NCBI GenBank assembly: GCA_964017185.1
Contig: OZ024871.1
Span: 6,068,214 to 6,132,213 of the forward strand
Source: Rugalucina vietnamica
Lineage: Eukaryota > Mollusca > Bivalvia > Lucinida > Lucinidae
Direction of reading: 5' to 3'
DNA: 64,000 nt
Shown here: in pieces, positions 28,501 to 35,858 of the stretch
Position numbering within the stretch: position 1 is the stretch's first letter
How the letters are laid out: the number at the start of each line of letters is the position of its first letter
Translations under genes and position numbers: made by a program
Notes under the pieces: generated by a model
Seen by the model: the letters and a program-made list of their open reading frames with translations, nothing else
What the model was told of the DNA's origin: nothing
Database searches by the model: none

Positions 28501-31500
28501 AAAATTATTTTTTCATCATTATAATTCTTCATGCACATCTTCAATATGTGCGAAACATGTCTGCAAAGTATTGAAAAGAAATACTGAAAGCCCTAGGAGG
28601 AGTTGATTACACAAACTATGCACTACCAACCATTGTTGAATATGGCAATTATTAAAAATTGGCTAAGTTCAAAATACTGTAAATTTGTCAAAAATCATTT
28701 TTTCAGCATAATACTTCTTCATGCATATCTTCAATATCTCTGGCACATATCTGCAAAGTATCAAAAGAGAATATTGAAAGCTGTAGGAGGAGTTGATTTC
28801 ACAAAGTATGCACTACTAGTATTAGCACTATGGCAAACATTCTATGTATAGGTTTAAAAAGTCCCATAACTCTTGCAAAACTGACCCTTTGGCCCCTAAA
28901 TTCATATCACACATGTGTTGTCTAATGGTGCAGGTGTGTTGAAAATTTGAAGAACATCGGACAAAAACTACTTAAGTTATTCAACAAAGATGTCAAAATG
29001 TTGACGGAATGACAGAATGACAGAATGACGGAATGACGGAATCACGGACAGGCTGAAAACAGTATACCCCCCTAAAACTTTGTTTTGCGGGGGGTATAAA
29101 AATGTCCTTGCAGATCTGTGTCATTCTGGGCTGTTGTTATCTCTTAATGTTATTTTTTTTAACCAATTTAGTATTTTTGTCTGCATATAAGCCATCAGGA
29201 TAACATGTCCACCCCCTTGAACCCCACTTTTATATAGCAAAACTGGGGTATGCAGGGGTATACCTATTTTTCTTAATTTTGCTCCAAAACATAGATTGTG
29301 GGTACTCTTTAGAACCGCCTCAGTGAAGCGGTTCTAAAGTGTACCCACAATCTATCTTTTGAGAAAAAAAATGAAAAAAAAAAAACAAAAGAAAGAAAGA
29401 AAGAAAAATATCTTTTTTTTTTCAACTGAAAATTTTCAATTTTTGAAGCTCAAAAATCTGTTTATTGTATGGGTAAGTTTTCGTAAGGGTGTTAACTCAC
29501 CAGGTTTATCCCTGTTTTCAGTATCACTCACTTTACTGTCATTATCTGAGGAACTATCAACATCCTCTGGGGCTGCAATTAATATAGGAGAGGTCATTTC
29601 ATACGAAATTATTTAAACTCGCCAAAGGCTATTCTGTAAATTAAGTTTATACCGAAATACAATTTTGATAAGTACATAATTTTCAACGTTGACGTCATGA
29701 GGGTGCCACAAGGTTATTGGCTTTTGTTGCGCTGAGCTGTTTTATTTTTGCGATTTTTCAAAAAAGGAATTTGGAAAAATAAATAACACGAAAAACTTAA
29801 TCCCCTTGCACTATGATAACACATAATACTGGGATATATAGGGGGCATGAACTTCCTTATAAAATGAGCCGCCTCATGGGAAAACCAACAATCTGCTTAG
29901 GCGAAAACAAAGACGCAGATCAGCTTCGCGGTAACCGCGAAGCTGATCAGCGCCTTTGTTTTTGCTACAGGGATAGTACACTTCCTCTTCTTCTTAAATC
30001 TTCTAGCCTGCTTCTGTGACTGTGCAGCCTGATTTGTGTCGGACCTGTTCGGAAACCACATTGTTGGTTATCCCACGAGGCGGCTCAAATAGTTTGTCTG
30101 GAAAATTGACTGAGATTCTGAGGTACTCCTTGGAATCTTCTATCACCACCACAAGTGGTTCTAGGGTGTACCCACTAACCGAAAGAGTACCTCGGCATAT
30201 CATCAAAGCAAAGCATCAGGACAACATGTCCTTGAAATGAATTCATCCATAACTTTTATAGAGTAAAACTGGGGTATACAGGGTAACATAATTTTCTTAT
30301 TTCAGATCTCACAATCAATGTTTTCGAGCTGAAATAAGTAAAATATCAAACACTTTCTCATGGAAATTTTCATTTTTCACAGTTCAAGAAAAATACGTAT
30401 ATTTCATGGGCATGTTTTCATAATGTAAATATAAGTCGCCTCATGAGAAAACCAACAAACTGCATATGCAATAAGAGCTATCGCAGGACAGCGTAGCTCG
30501 CCTGACTTGTGCTTTGCCACTAAACTTATCAAAATCTATGACCTATGACCTTGACCTCAAGGTTGCTCAGGTGGGTTGTGATGGTACAGCATAAAATTTC
30601 AGACCAATATCCACAAACATGCAAAGTTTCAACTTGATCCATCAACATAGAGATATATAGACTTCAAAAATCTTTAACCCAAAACTTTAACCAAAAATTT
30701 CTAAGGCCATGACCTTGACCTCAAGTTCACCCAGGGTGGGTCATAATGGTACAGCATAAAACTACAGACCAATATCTACCAACATGCAAAGTATCAACTT
30801 GATCCATCTACATGTTCAAGAGATATAGACTTCTAAAAACTTTAACTGAAAACTTTAACAAAAAAATTCTAAGTCTGTGACCTTGACCTCAAGGTCACCC
30901 AGGGTGGGTCATGATGGCACTGCATAAAACTTCAGACCAATATCTACCAACATGCAAAGTATCAACTTGATCCATCAACATGTTCAAGAGATATAGACTT
31001 CTAAAATCTTTAATGAAAAAGTCACTAGAGCATGAAATATAGGTCAAGGTCACTAGATCAATGTGGGTGCAAAGTCGGGACATCAAGGAAAAGCCATATG
31101 CAAGGTTTGATGGTTGTAGGCTTTATAGTTGATGAGATATTAAGGGTTGGCTTCAAAAATGACAAAGTCACTGGAGCATGAAATATAGGTCAAGGTCAGT
31201 AGGTCAATGTGGGTGCCGAGTCGGGACATCCAGGAGAAGCCATATGCAAGGTTTGATGGTTGTAGGCTTTATAGTTGATGAGATATTAAGGGTTGGCTTC
31301 AAAAATGACAAAGTCACTAGAGCACGAAATATAGGTCAAGGTCAATAGGTGAATGTGGGTGCCGAGCCAAGACATCCAGGAGGTCATATGCAAGGTTTGA
31401 TGGTTGTAGGCTTTATAGTTGATGAGATATTAAGAGTTGGCTTCAAAAATGACAAAGTCACTAGAGCATGAAATATAGGTCAAGGTCACTAGATCAATGT

Positions 31501-34500
31501 GGGTGCAAAGTCGGGACATTGAGGAGAAGCCATATGCAAGGTTTGATGGTTGTAGGCTTTATAGTTGATGAGATATTAAGGGTTGGCTTAAAAAAAATGA
31601 CAAAGTCACTGGAGCATGAAATATAGGTCAAGGTCAGTAGGTCAATGTGGGTGCAGAGTCTGGACATCGAGGAGAAGCCATATGCAATGTTTGATGGTTG
31701 TAGGCTTTTTAGTTGATGAGATATTAAGGGTTGGCTTCAAAAATGACAAAGTCACTGGAGCATGAAATATAGGTCAAGGTCAGTAGGTCAATGTGGGTGC
31801 TGAGTCGGGACATCGAGGAGAAGCCTTATGTAAGGTTTGACAGTTCTAGGCTTTACAGTTGATGAGAAACTAACACAGCATCTGAGCATTGTACAAAGGT
31901 ATTCTAGATATTGACCTCTAGCCCCGCCCCCAGGCATGACCCCACGGGTCCCTTCACACTGAATCACAGAGTACCCTCATATGCAGCAATGTTCCAAATA
32001 TGAATGATTTCTGGTCAGTGACTATCAAGATATAACAATTTTAACCAGAGGACCAATGGTCCTGTAAACGATCACCTGAAACCCGAGATATATACCAATA
32101 AACTTGTTTGACTAGAATGGTAATATCCATGTATATAACCCCAGGGCTTGGTCAGAGCAACCCCTGGAGTCAATTTCTTTTTGAAAACATAAAACTGCAG
32201 TCCATTTGCCAATTTACTGAAAGTTTTGCCCTTCAAATGACATTTTAACAATGTATATTGCCCCGGGAAGGGGGCTGACATACCCCTGGGGTCCAAATTT
32301 TTTCAGAATCATCAATCTTAAGTCCAGTTGCCCATTTCGTGCAAGTTTTTCCCTACAAATGACATTTTAACACTTTTCCCCATTCAAATGCATGAGCGAC
32401 CTATGTTGACCTTGCCGTAAAATAGGTCAAGGTCATCCAAGGGTCATGATTTATATAAACTTTGTAGAGCTCCAGTCACTGATGCTTCACACCAAGTTTC
32501 AAAATCATTGGCCTTCCGGTTCTGAAGAAGAAGATTTTTAAAGTTTTTTTCTATTAATAGCCATGGCGGCCATCTTGGTCATGTGACCTTGACAATTTAT
32601 ATAAACTTTCTTTCCCCCTTCCCAAGGATGCTCCATATGAAGTTTGGCTTTGATTGGCCATGCGGTTTCAGGGGAGAAGATGTTTCATTATCATGGAAAT
32701 ATACATGTATATAGCCCCGGGGCAGGGGCAGACAACCCCCCAGGGGCTAAAATTTTCCATTAACATGAATCTTCTGTCCATTTGCCTATTCCCAGTAAGT
32801 TTTACCCATTAAATAGCAATTTACCATTTTTTCCCATTCAAATGCATTGGCGACCTAAGTTTCAGAGTTTCAGAGGAGAAGATCTTTGAAATTGTGGACG
32901 ACGGACGGACGCCGGAGCATGGGTATACTATAAGCTCACCTGTGAGCCTTCGGCTCAGGTGAGCTAAAAACTTTTACCGAAAGTGTGAAACGGACGCGGA
33001 CGTACACGTAAACGCGGACGACCAAGGTGACAACAATAGCTCTGTGCACTTCGTGCAGGCGAGCTAAAAACAAAGACGCAGATCAGCTTTGCGGTTACCG
33101 TGAAGCTGATCAGCACCTTTATATTCGTTACTCGGATAGTACAATTATTCCTCCTCTACTTAACTCCAAAATTTCAAGTTTCTAGCCTGCTTCTGTAGCT
33201 GTACAGGTCGGTTTGTGTCAGACCTGTTCGAAAACCACATTGTTGGTTTTCCCACGAGACGGCTCATATAAGTCCAAAGTTATCTTACTTTCTTTATAGG
33301 TCTTCTCATGTTCTTTTGTACAAAATATCCTGAAAGAAAATTTAATTTAGAAAACCACTAGAAAAGCCACAAGATGCAAAACCATTCTAGTCATATGGGA
33401 ATAAACAAATAGACTAGTAAGACAAATATCTATTGACAGTGTTTGGAAAACTGGTTTATGCAACGGAACCCAGATAAGCAGCACTTAGAGACCTGTCTCA
33501 GTTTCAGTTTTATTGTAAATGATATATGAGCCACGACACGAGTAAAACTGGTCTTTGGGGTTTTCGACCAGGTCTGACACAAATTGACATGTACAGTCAC
33601 AGATAAGGGCTAGAAGCTTGAAATTTTGGCTATAAGAATATGAGGAACTGTGCTATCAGTGTAGCCAAAACAAAGGTGCTGATCAGCTTCGCAGTTACTG
33701 CGAAGATGATCTGCGTCTTTGTTTTCGCTTAGGCAAAAATCGTGTTTTCTCACAATGAGGCTCATATAATGCACCATTATTTCTTAGTCATAAACAAGTA
33801 TGAATACCTTAATTTGTTAATCTAGGTTAATTGAAGTGATTTTGGATTAATTGTAGTGCTTTAACGGTAAGTGCTACTAGTGAATACCGACCTGTATAAA
33901 ACCCTCATTTTCTGCCTATCTCTCCCATATGGGACTTCCATTCTCTCATGTCTTGGGGCACACGGGAAGTGGTAGCTCCTCCTACAGGATCTCACACAGC
34001 AGCCCGCAGTAGCCCCACTCACACGACAGGCATTGCAACGCTGGAACCAGATTATCTTGCTGACATGTTTGTTTGGATAGAATAATGGTATAATTGTGTA
34101 AAATTCAAAGATAAGAATTTAAATGTTTATTTCATTGTATTGACATCTGAAGAGTCTCTCAGAATCCCTTTAAAGATTTACTTGTATCCTAACAGGAGAC
34201 AATATATGCCAAAAATAAGTGTGCCAATACTTTCTGGCTTTCATAATTGATTACGCGTCAAAAGGGTGATTTTTATTTGATTGTTAAATATTTGCAGTGA
34301 TCCACCTACCAGCTTGGCTCCTCGTTTTAGTTCTGCATCCACTTCATCGACATTGAAGCCTCCAAAATGATCAAACTTGAATTGGCTAAGGCCCGCAGAG
34401 TATTGCTGTAAACAACCATGTTAATAATCATACTTGAACTAGCTAAGGCCCGCAGAGTATTGCTGTAAACAACCATGTAAATAATCATACTTGAACTAGC

Positions 34501-35529
34501 TAAGGCCCGCAGAGTATTGCTGTAAACAACCATGTAAATTATCAAACTTGTACTAGCTAAGGTCCACAGAGTATTGCTGTAAACAACCATGTAAATTATC
34601 AAACTTGAACTAGCTAAGGCGCGCAGAGTATTGCTGTAAACAACCATGTAAATTATCAAACTTGAACTAGCTAAGGCCCGCAGAGTATTGCTGTAAACAA
34701 CCATGTAAATAATCATACTTGAACTAGCTAAGGCCCGCAGAGTATTGCTGTAAACAACCATGTAAATTATCAAACTTGAACTAGCTAAGGTCCACAGAGT
34801 ATTGCTGTAAACAACCATGTAAATTTAGTTTGGCTAAGGACTGCAGAGTATTGCTGTAAATAACATGCAATGTTCAAACTGGCTAAGGCCCGTGGAGTAT
34901 TGCTGTAAACAACCATGTGAACTAGCTAAGGCCCACAGACATGACAGGGTATTGATATAAACAACCATGTAATGATGTAAATGATCAAAGGCCTACAGCT
35001 TATTGATGTAAACAACCATGTAAATGATTAAATGCCTAGAGAGTATAGCTGTAAACAAACATGTAGCAGAACAAGTAAAAGGCTTTTTTAATGAATAATA
35101 ACAGATTTAAATCAAACAAAAACTTTGTCTGTTTGACCTTTTTTGATATATGATAAAATATTTTTTAAAAGATCATTTATTTCCGTTTTTAAGTCCAAGT
35201 TATGCTAACCACATTTTTTCAAAGCAGTACACAATGTACATTTTTCACCAATATGGAACAGTCAACTGGTGAAAATGATTGTCATTTTGAGCAGCAATTT
35301 GCCTGTATTTAAATCACTCTACTGTTGTAGGATTTTTGAGAGTATACATGGTATTTTGGATGCAAACACAGAGAGATTTTCTTTAAAAATTGCACAAATC
35401 TTTTATTTCACTTACCATGCATTTATGATGAGCAGCAATAATTTTTCCCTTTATGTTGGTATGGTAGAGCTGGCCCAACTCCTCCTCACAACCACGACAC
35501 TTACAGAATCCACACGCAGGCTCCATCAT
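9801..35529 (-). CDS. ePHD - AT-hook - OTU domain protein, 14 coding exons, 1042 aa
   Basis: Exons, 5' to 3' on the minus strand: 35416-35529, 34310-34405, 33892-34040, 33289-33329, 29501-29572, 26679-26771, 25739-25828, 23507-23713, 20729-21023, 16772-16898, 16171-16258, 15012-15186, 11338-12125, 9801-10594. All junctions are AG/GT and phases agree throughout; the sum is 3129 bases, divisible by three. Residues 6-127 form an extended PHD finger like those of PHF6/PHF11. Residues 130-460 are charged and disordered, with an AT-hook (RGRPKKK, 170-176) and a VKTE SUMO-type site at 343-346; another VKTE lies at 829-832. Residues 457-778 match no family I know. Residues 880-1042 are an OTU cysteine protease domain with Asp885, Cys888 and His1032. 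The inferred role is a chromatin-associated deubiquitinase; function is not shown. The start is the first of two ATGs after an in-frame TAG. Confidence 0.82.
10595..11337 (-). other. Intron 13 of the host gene
   Basis: 743 bases, AT-rich, no element recognised; the only larger intron without a MITE. Confidence 0.6.
11338..12125 (-). CDS. Exon 13: unrecognised central domain
   Basis: A 788-base exon with acceptor TTTTCAG and donor ACAG|GTATGT. With exon 12 it forms a block of about 320 residues with regular helices and hydrophobic strands (VTFLVLFLSHHLPEQ; ALVDIIAINGVNRQ; LYFIVSLDQ). I recognise no family. Length, codon quality and lack of low-complexity sequence argue for a real folded domain. 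Confidence 0.8.
12411..12645. mobile_element. GAGCC MITE copy
   Basis: Full length with ATAT/ATAT flanks and a perfect CGCGGTAACCGCG core; lies in intron 12. Confidence 0.8.
12753..14260 (+). mobile_element. Same minisatellite family as 5052-7018, about three units
   Basis: Starts with ACCAATGGTCCTGTAAACGC and ends CTTCGGCTCAGGTGAGCTAA. The internal 455 bp units match the 5 kb copy in reverse orientation. It lies inside intron 12. Confidence 0.65.
14477..15065 (-). repeat. 59 bp tandem array of the exon 12 splice donor
   Basis: Ten units of 59 bp (spacing 14534, 14593, 14652 and so on) each carry the last bases of exon 12 and its donor, read on the minus strand as ATCAG|GTAATC or close to it. 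The first unit is the true exon end at 15012; the rest lie in the intron. Reading through the first donor meets an immediate TAA. Confidence 0.9.
15012..15186 (-). CDS. Exon 12: start of unrecognised folded block
   Basis: Acceptor TTATTGCAG, donor ATCAG|GTAATC. It encodes a hydrophobic, apparently structured segment (VVLLIPSLLNVEEADW at its start). Its last 53 bases plus the donor are the unit of the 59 bp tandem array that follows. A MITE ends 20 bases upstream of its acceptor. Confidence 0.78.
15207..15440. mobile_element. GAGCC MITE copy at the exon 12 acceptor
   Basis: Full length with ATAT/AATAT flanks. On the minus strand it ends only 20 bases upstream of exon 12, so its GGCTCAT end falls where a branch point is expected. 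Confidence 0.8.
16171..16258 (-). CDS. Exon 11: disordered linker
   Basis: Acceptor TTTCACAG, donor TTCAG|GTATAC. It encodes 29 polar residues (SGSETNERKFNYTDHG near its start) before the folded central block. Confidence 0.7.
16492..16742. mobile_element. GAGCC MITE copy, degenerate ends
   Basis: The core palindrome of the CAGCTGTGCAGT type is intact; the termini are eroded. Located about 30 bases past the exon 10 donor. Confidence 0.65.
16772..16898 (-). CDS. Exon 10: disordered linker
   Basis: Acceptor ATTTCAG, donor CAGAG|GTAACA, ending in phase 0. It encodes polar sequence containing SPEKQSSKDRRPSE. A degenerate MITE copy ends about 30 bases downstream of the donor. Confidence 0.7.
16899..17763. 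other. Left part of intron 9
   Basis: AT-rich sequence with no recognisable repeat. Short ORFs on both strands look like chance. Confidence 0.45.
17764..17997. mobile_element. GAGCC palindromic MITE, reference copy
   Basis: About 235 bp. The ends GAGCCGCCTCGTGGGAAAAC and its inverted match form TIRs of roughly 20-25 bp, flanked here by AAAT/AAAT. The core is a near-perfect palindrome of about 63 bp built from GCGAAAACAAAGGCGC, then GATCAGCTTCGCGG on each side. No ORF of its own. Across copies the target duplication is 4 bp: AAAT, ATTT or ATAT. By recollection 4 bp duplications and GAG ends recall Sola elements; this is unverified. About 24 copies or fragments lie in 0.6-36 kb and none after. 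Confidence 0.85.
18510..18717. repeat. Foldback element with half-copy alongside
   Basis: Two arms of about 95 bases run from CTAATTAGCTACATATACAT inward through TGATCCCTATAA-type sequence to CAGCAGATGTT/AACATCTGCTG, around a small GC-rich palindrome. A partial extra arm (18466-18509) lies immediately left. Confidence 0.65.
18865..20138 (+). mobile_element. Minisatellite-cored element with TAGCCCCGCTT ends
   Basis: The 5' end TAGCCCCGCTT mirrors the 3' end AAAGCGGGGCTATA, and the 3' end also forms a hairpin with TAGCCCCACTT. In between are seven to eight units of about 145-155 bp containing AAGCTAGATCTTGTCAATGT, then an ACGGAACCACGGAA simple repeat. Confidence 0.6.
20392..20543. mobile_element. 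GAGCC MITE, deletion derivative
   Basis: The left two thirds are recognisable up to GCGAAAACAAAG. The palindromic core and most of the right arm are deleted. Confidence 0.6.
20729..21023 (-). CDS. Exon 9: acidic linker with SUMO-type site
   Basis: Acceptor CTTGTCAG, donor AAAG|GTACAA. It encodes about 98 Ser/Glu/Asp-rich residues ending in a basic patch. The sequence VVVKTEAAE (residue 344 lysine) fits the psi-K-x-E SUMOylation consensus followed by acidic residues. Confidence 0.72.
21054..21620. repeat. Two abutting CAGTTGTTC foldback elements
   Basis: Element 1 (21054-21313) and element 2 (21313-21620) both have CCAGTTGTTCAAA-type ends and meet at AACTGGGCCCAGTT. Each contains a palindrome of ATTTTTTGTTGA, AATCCTTTGC and their inverses. 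Terminal sequence hints at a hAT-type MITE, but no 8 bp duplication was confirmed. Located just upstream of exon 9. Confidence 0.55.
21733..22025 (+). pseudogene. 5'-truncated copy of the 48-52 kb LINE
   Basis: The sequence matches the last part of ORF2 and the 3' tail of the element at 48100-52348, including GACCTTATCCC, GGGACTGGAATGACCTCCCT and the ending AGATTCAGA. Only about 290 bases remain and the frame is broken. Comparing the two copies fixes the family's 3' end. Confidence 0.75.
22171..22404. mobile_element. GAGCC MITE copy
   Basis: Full length, ATTT/ATTT flanks, core of the CGCAGTAACTGCG type. Confidence 0.8.
22725..22792. repeat. Perfect short hairpin
   Basis: 31-base arms with one mismatch, five-base loop: GATGGGACGCCAC, loop GTTCA, and its inverse. 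No flanking element was recognised. Confidence 0.6.
23050..23246. mobile_element. GAGCC MITE, degenerate
   Basis: Diverged copy of the CAGCTGTGC subfamily. The palindrome arms have decayed and the ends are only partly present. Confidence 0.5.
23254..23478. repeat. Palindromic repeat, GAGGTTATAAAAC ends
   Basis: Ends GAGGTTATAAAACTTTTTTC and its inverse. Inside is a large inverted repeat around CCAACAATTGTTGG. Fragments of the family occur near 890-985, 35930-36000 and 36470-36560. Confidence 0.55.
23507..23713 (-). CDS. Exon 8: disordered linker
   Basis: Acceptor TATAACAG, donor ATAG|GTAAGA. It encodes 68 polar residues (KRSSTSPVVKVNIRPSARRE at its start). A MITE begins 16 bases upstream of the acceptor, so the branch point probably lies at or inside the MITE end. 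Confidence 0.72.
23730..23978. mobile_element. GAGCC MITE copy at the exon 8 acceptor
   Basis: Full length, CAGCTGTGC-type core. It starts 16 bases upstream of the exon 8 acceptor on the minus strand. Confidence 0.75.
24598..24832. mobile_element. GAGCC MITE copy
   Basis: Full length, ATAT/ATAT flanks, near-perfect core palindrome; one of the best preserved copies. Confidence 0.82.
24864..25083. mobile_element. GAGCC MITE copy
   Basis: Somewhat diverged, 31 bases after the previous copy and in the same orientation. The core loop is shortened. Confidence 0.7.
25314..25415. mobile_element. GAGCC MITE, truncated copy in a local duplication
   Basis: Only the left arm is present. The about 60 bases before it (with AAGAATCAAAG) recur before the next copy at 25479, so MITE and flank were duplicated together. 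Confidence 0.65.
25479..25720. mobile_element. GAGCC MITE copy at the exon 7 donor
   Basis: Full length and slightly diverged. It ends 18 bases from the donor side of exon 7. Confidence 0.75.
25739..25828 (-). CDS. Exon 7: basic linker
   Basis: Acceptor CATTGCAG, donor CCAG|GTACAA. It encodes a short basic segment (LPPGRLRKKSG). A MITE copy ends 18 bases past the donor. An internal TCAG|GTGTGG could act as an earlier donor with the same phase. Confidence 0.65.
25935..26166. mobile_element. GAGCC MITE copy
   Basis: Diverged full-length copy with a perfect CAGCTGTGCAGTAACTGC core; the left end has lost GAGCC. Confidence 0.68.
26329..26562. mobile_element. GAGCC MITE copy
   Basis: Full length with AAAT/AAAT flanks and a CGCGG-type core. 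Confidence 0.8.
26679..26771 (-). CDS. Exon 6: basic segment with AT-hook
   Basis: Acceptor AGTTGTAG, donor ACAG|GTACAA. It encodes a lysine/arginine-rich stretch with the AT-hook core GRP in RGRPKKK, a minor-groove DNA binding motif that can also serve as a nuclear localisation signal. Confidence 0.75.
27296..29100 (+). mobile_element. Minisatellite-cored element with TATACCCCCCGC ends
   Basis: The 5' end TATACCCCCCGCAAAA mirrors the 3' end TTTTGCGGGGGGTATA, and the 3' end forms a hairpin with TATACCCCCCTAAAA. It has about eight core units of 170-195 bp (for example TTCATGCACATCTTCAATAT) and a GACGGAATGACGGAA repeat before the 3' hairpin. Lies in intron 5. Confidence 0.6.
29202..29365. mobile_element. 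GTGGGTAC-family copy, reverse orientation
   Basis: Starts CATCAGGATAACATGTCC and contains the palindrome with TTTAGAACCGCCTCAG. The other end runs into A-rich sequence. Confidence 0.5.
29501..29572 (-). CDS. Exon 5: acidic serine-rich linker
   Basis: Acceptor AATTGCAG, donor CCTG|GTGAGT, in phase with its neighbours. It encodes an acidic Ser/Asp-rich stretch (PEDVDSSSDNDSK) with no fold expected. Confidence 0.7.
29876..30086. mobile_element. GAGCC MITE copy
   Basis: AAAT/AAAT flanks and a perfect core. About 25 bp is missing from the right arm. Confidence 0.8.
30207..30425. mobile_element. GTGGGTAC-family copy lacking the palindrome
   Basis: The ends CATCAGGACAACATGTCC and GGGCATGTTTTCATAATG frame a copy with most of the central palindrome missing. 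Confidence 0.4.
30472..33067 (+). mobile_element. Minisatellite-cored element with TAGCTCGCCTG ends, interrupted
   Basis: The 5' end has TAGCTCGCCTG; the 3' end has the hairpin CTGTGCACTTCGTGCAG and then GCGAGCTAA, so CAGGCGAGCTA mirrors the 5' end. It contains two tandem sets: about 155 bp units (30530-31000) and about 145 bp units (31010-31870), rich in AGGTCAAGGTCA. The 3' part is displaced by the 32045-32967 insertion. Confidence 0.6.
32045..32967 (+). mobile_element. Same minisatellite family, short copy nested in another element
   Basis: Begins CCAGAGGACCAATGGTCC and ends GGCTCAGGTGAGCTAA, with under two core units. It sits inside the 30472-33067 element. Confidence 0.62.
33289..33329 (-). 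CDS. Exon 4: last zinc ligands of ePHD
   Basis: A 41-base microexon with acceptor TTTCAG and donor AAA|GTAAGA. It encodes IFCTKEHEKTYKE, matching the YCxKH end of PHF6-type domains (Cys123, His127). Its donor lies 23 bases from the end of a MITE. Confidence 0.8.
33528..33763. mobile_element. GAGCC MITE copy
   Basis: Full length with ATAT/ATAT flanks; lies in the intron between exons 3 and 4. Confidence 0.8.
33892..34040 (-). CDS. Exon 3: PHD core of ePHD
   Basis: Encodes residues 71-120. Cys72, Cys75, Cys84, Cys89, His94 and Cys97 give the pattern C-x2-C-x8-C-x4-C-x4-H-x2-C, with the family signature SGATAGC. The acceptor GGTTCCAG was chosen over two nearby AGs because it keeps phase 0 and the family spacing KL-x-C. 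The donor is ACAG|GTCGGT. Confidence 0.82.
34310..34405 (-). CDS. Exon 2: ePHD linker
   Basis: Phase 0 on both sides, 32 codons, acceptor TTTACAG|CAATAC and donor CTG|GTAGGT. The segment FGGFNVDEVDAELKRGAKL corresponds to the GGFSxEDVxxExKRGxKL stretch of PHF6-type domains. Its first bases, with the acceptor, are the unit that is tandemly repeated upstream of it. Confidence 0.85.
34405..35060 (-). repeat. 57 bp tandem array of the exon 2 splice acceptor
   Basis: Eight near-identical 57 bp units (34391 to about 34860) are followed by roughly five degenerate ones to 35060. Each unit contains GTTTACAG|CAATACTC on the minus strand, which is the acceptor and first bases of exon 2. Only the copy next to exon 2 reads AGC CAA; the upstream copies read AGC TAG, an in-frame stop in the exon's phase. 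Confidence 0.9.
35416..35529 (-). CDS. Exon 1 coding part: first zinc knuckle of ePHD
   Basis: The acceptor TCTCCACAG precedes 35537 and the donor ATG|GTAAGTG follows 35416. It encodes 38 residues with Cys6, Cys9, His34/35 and Cys37. The pattern CGFCK...GQL...AAHHKCM closely matches the first half of PHF6 and PHF11 ePHD domains. An in-frame TAG directly before the ATG pair means everything upstream is untranslated. Confidence 0.85.
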
Positions 35530-35623
35530 CTACATGTCTGTGGAGAACATTATTAGACAAACATAATTATGGCAAGCAGAGGATGTCACACTCCATATGA
35601 ATGGGGAGTTCTGAATGCAATTT

Positions 35624-35858
35624 GAGCCTATGCGTGATAAAACCAACAATTTGGGGTTCCGACCTGGTCCGACACAAACCGAGTTGTGCAGTCACAGAAG
35701 CAGGCTAGAAGCTTGAAATTTCCGATTCAAGTAGAAGAGGAATTGTACAATATGTGTAGCGAAAACAAAGGCGCTGATCAGCTGTGCAGTTACTGCACAG
35801 CTGATCTGCACCTTTGTTTTCGCCTAAGCATTTTGTTGGTTTTCTTATGCAGTGGCTC
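35624..35858. mobile_element. GAGCC MITE copy, last one in the window
   Basis: Full length with ATTT/ATTT flanks and a CAGCTGTGCAGTTACTGC core. It lies upstream of exon 1. Confidence 0.8.

Larger units (their letters stand above)
30433..33265. mobile_element. GAGCC MITE split by a 2.6 kb nested insertion
   Basis: The left fragment 30433-30470 and right fragment 33068-33265 together make one MITE with ATAT flanks outside both fragments. The break falls between GC and AAACAAAG of the core's left shoulder. The insert is the element at 30472-33067. Confidence 0.75.

Noticed and set aside
34327..34818. 163-codon ORF of repeated MVVYSNTLRALASSS units
   Set aside because: It exists because the 57 bp unit is a multiple of three. 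It is in a different frame from exon 2 and consists of intron-acceptor sequence.
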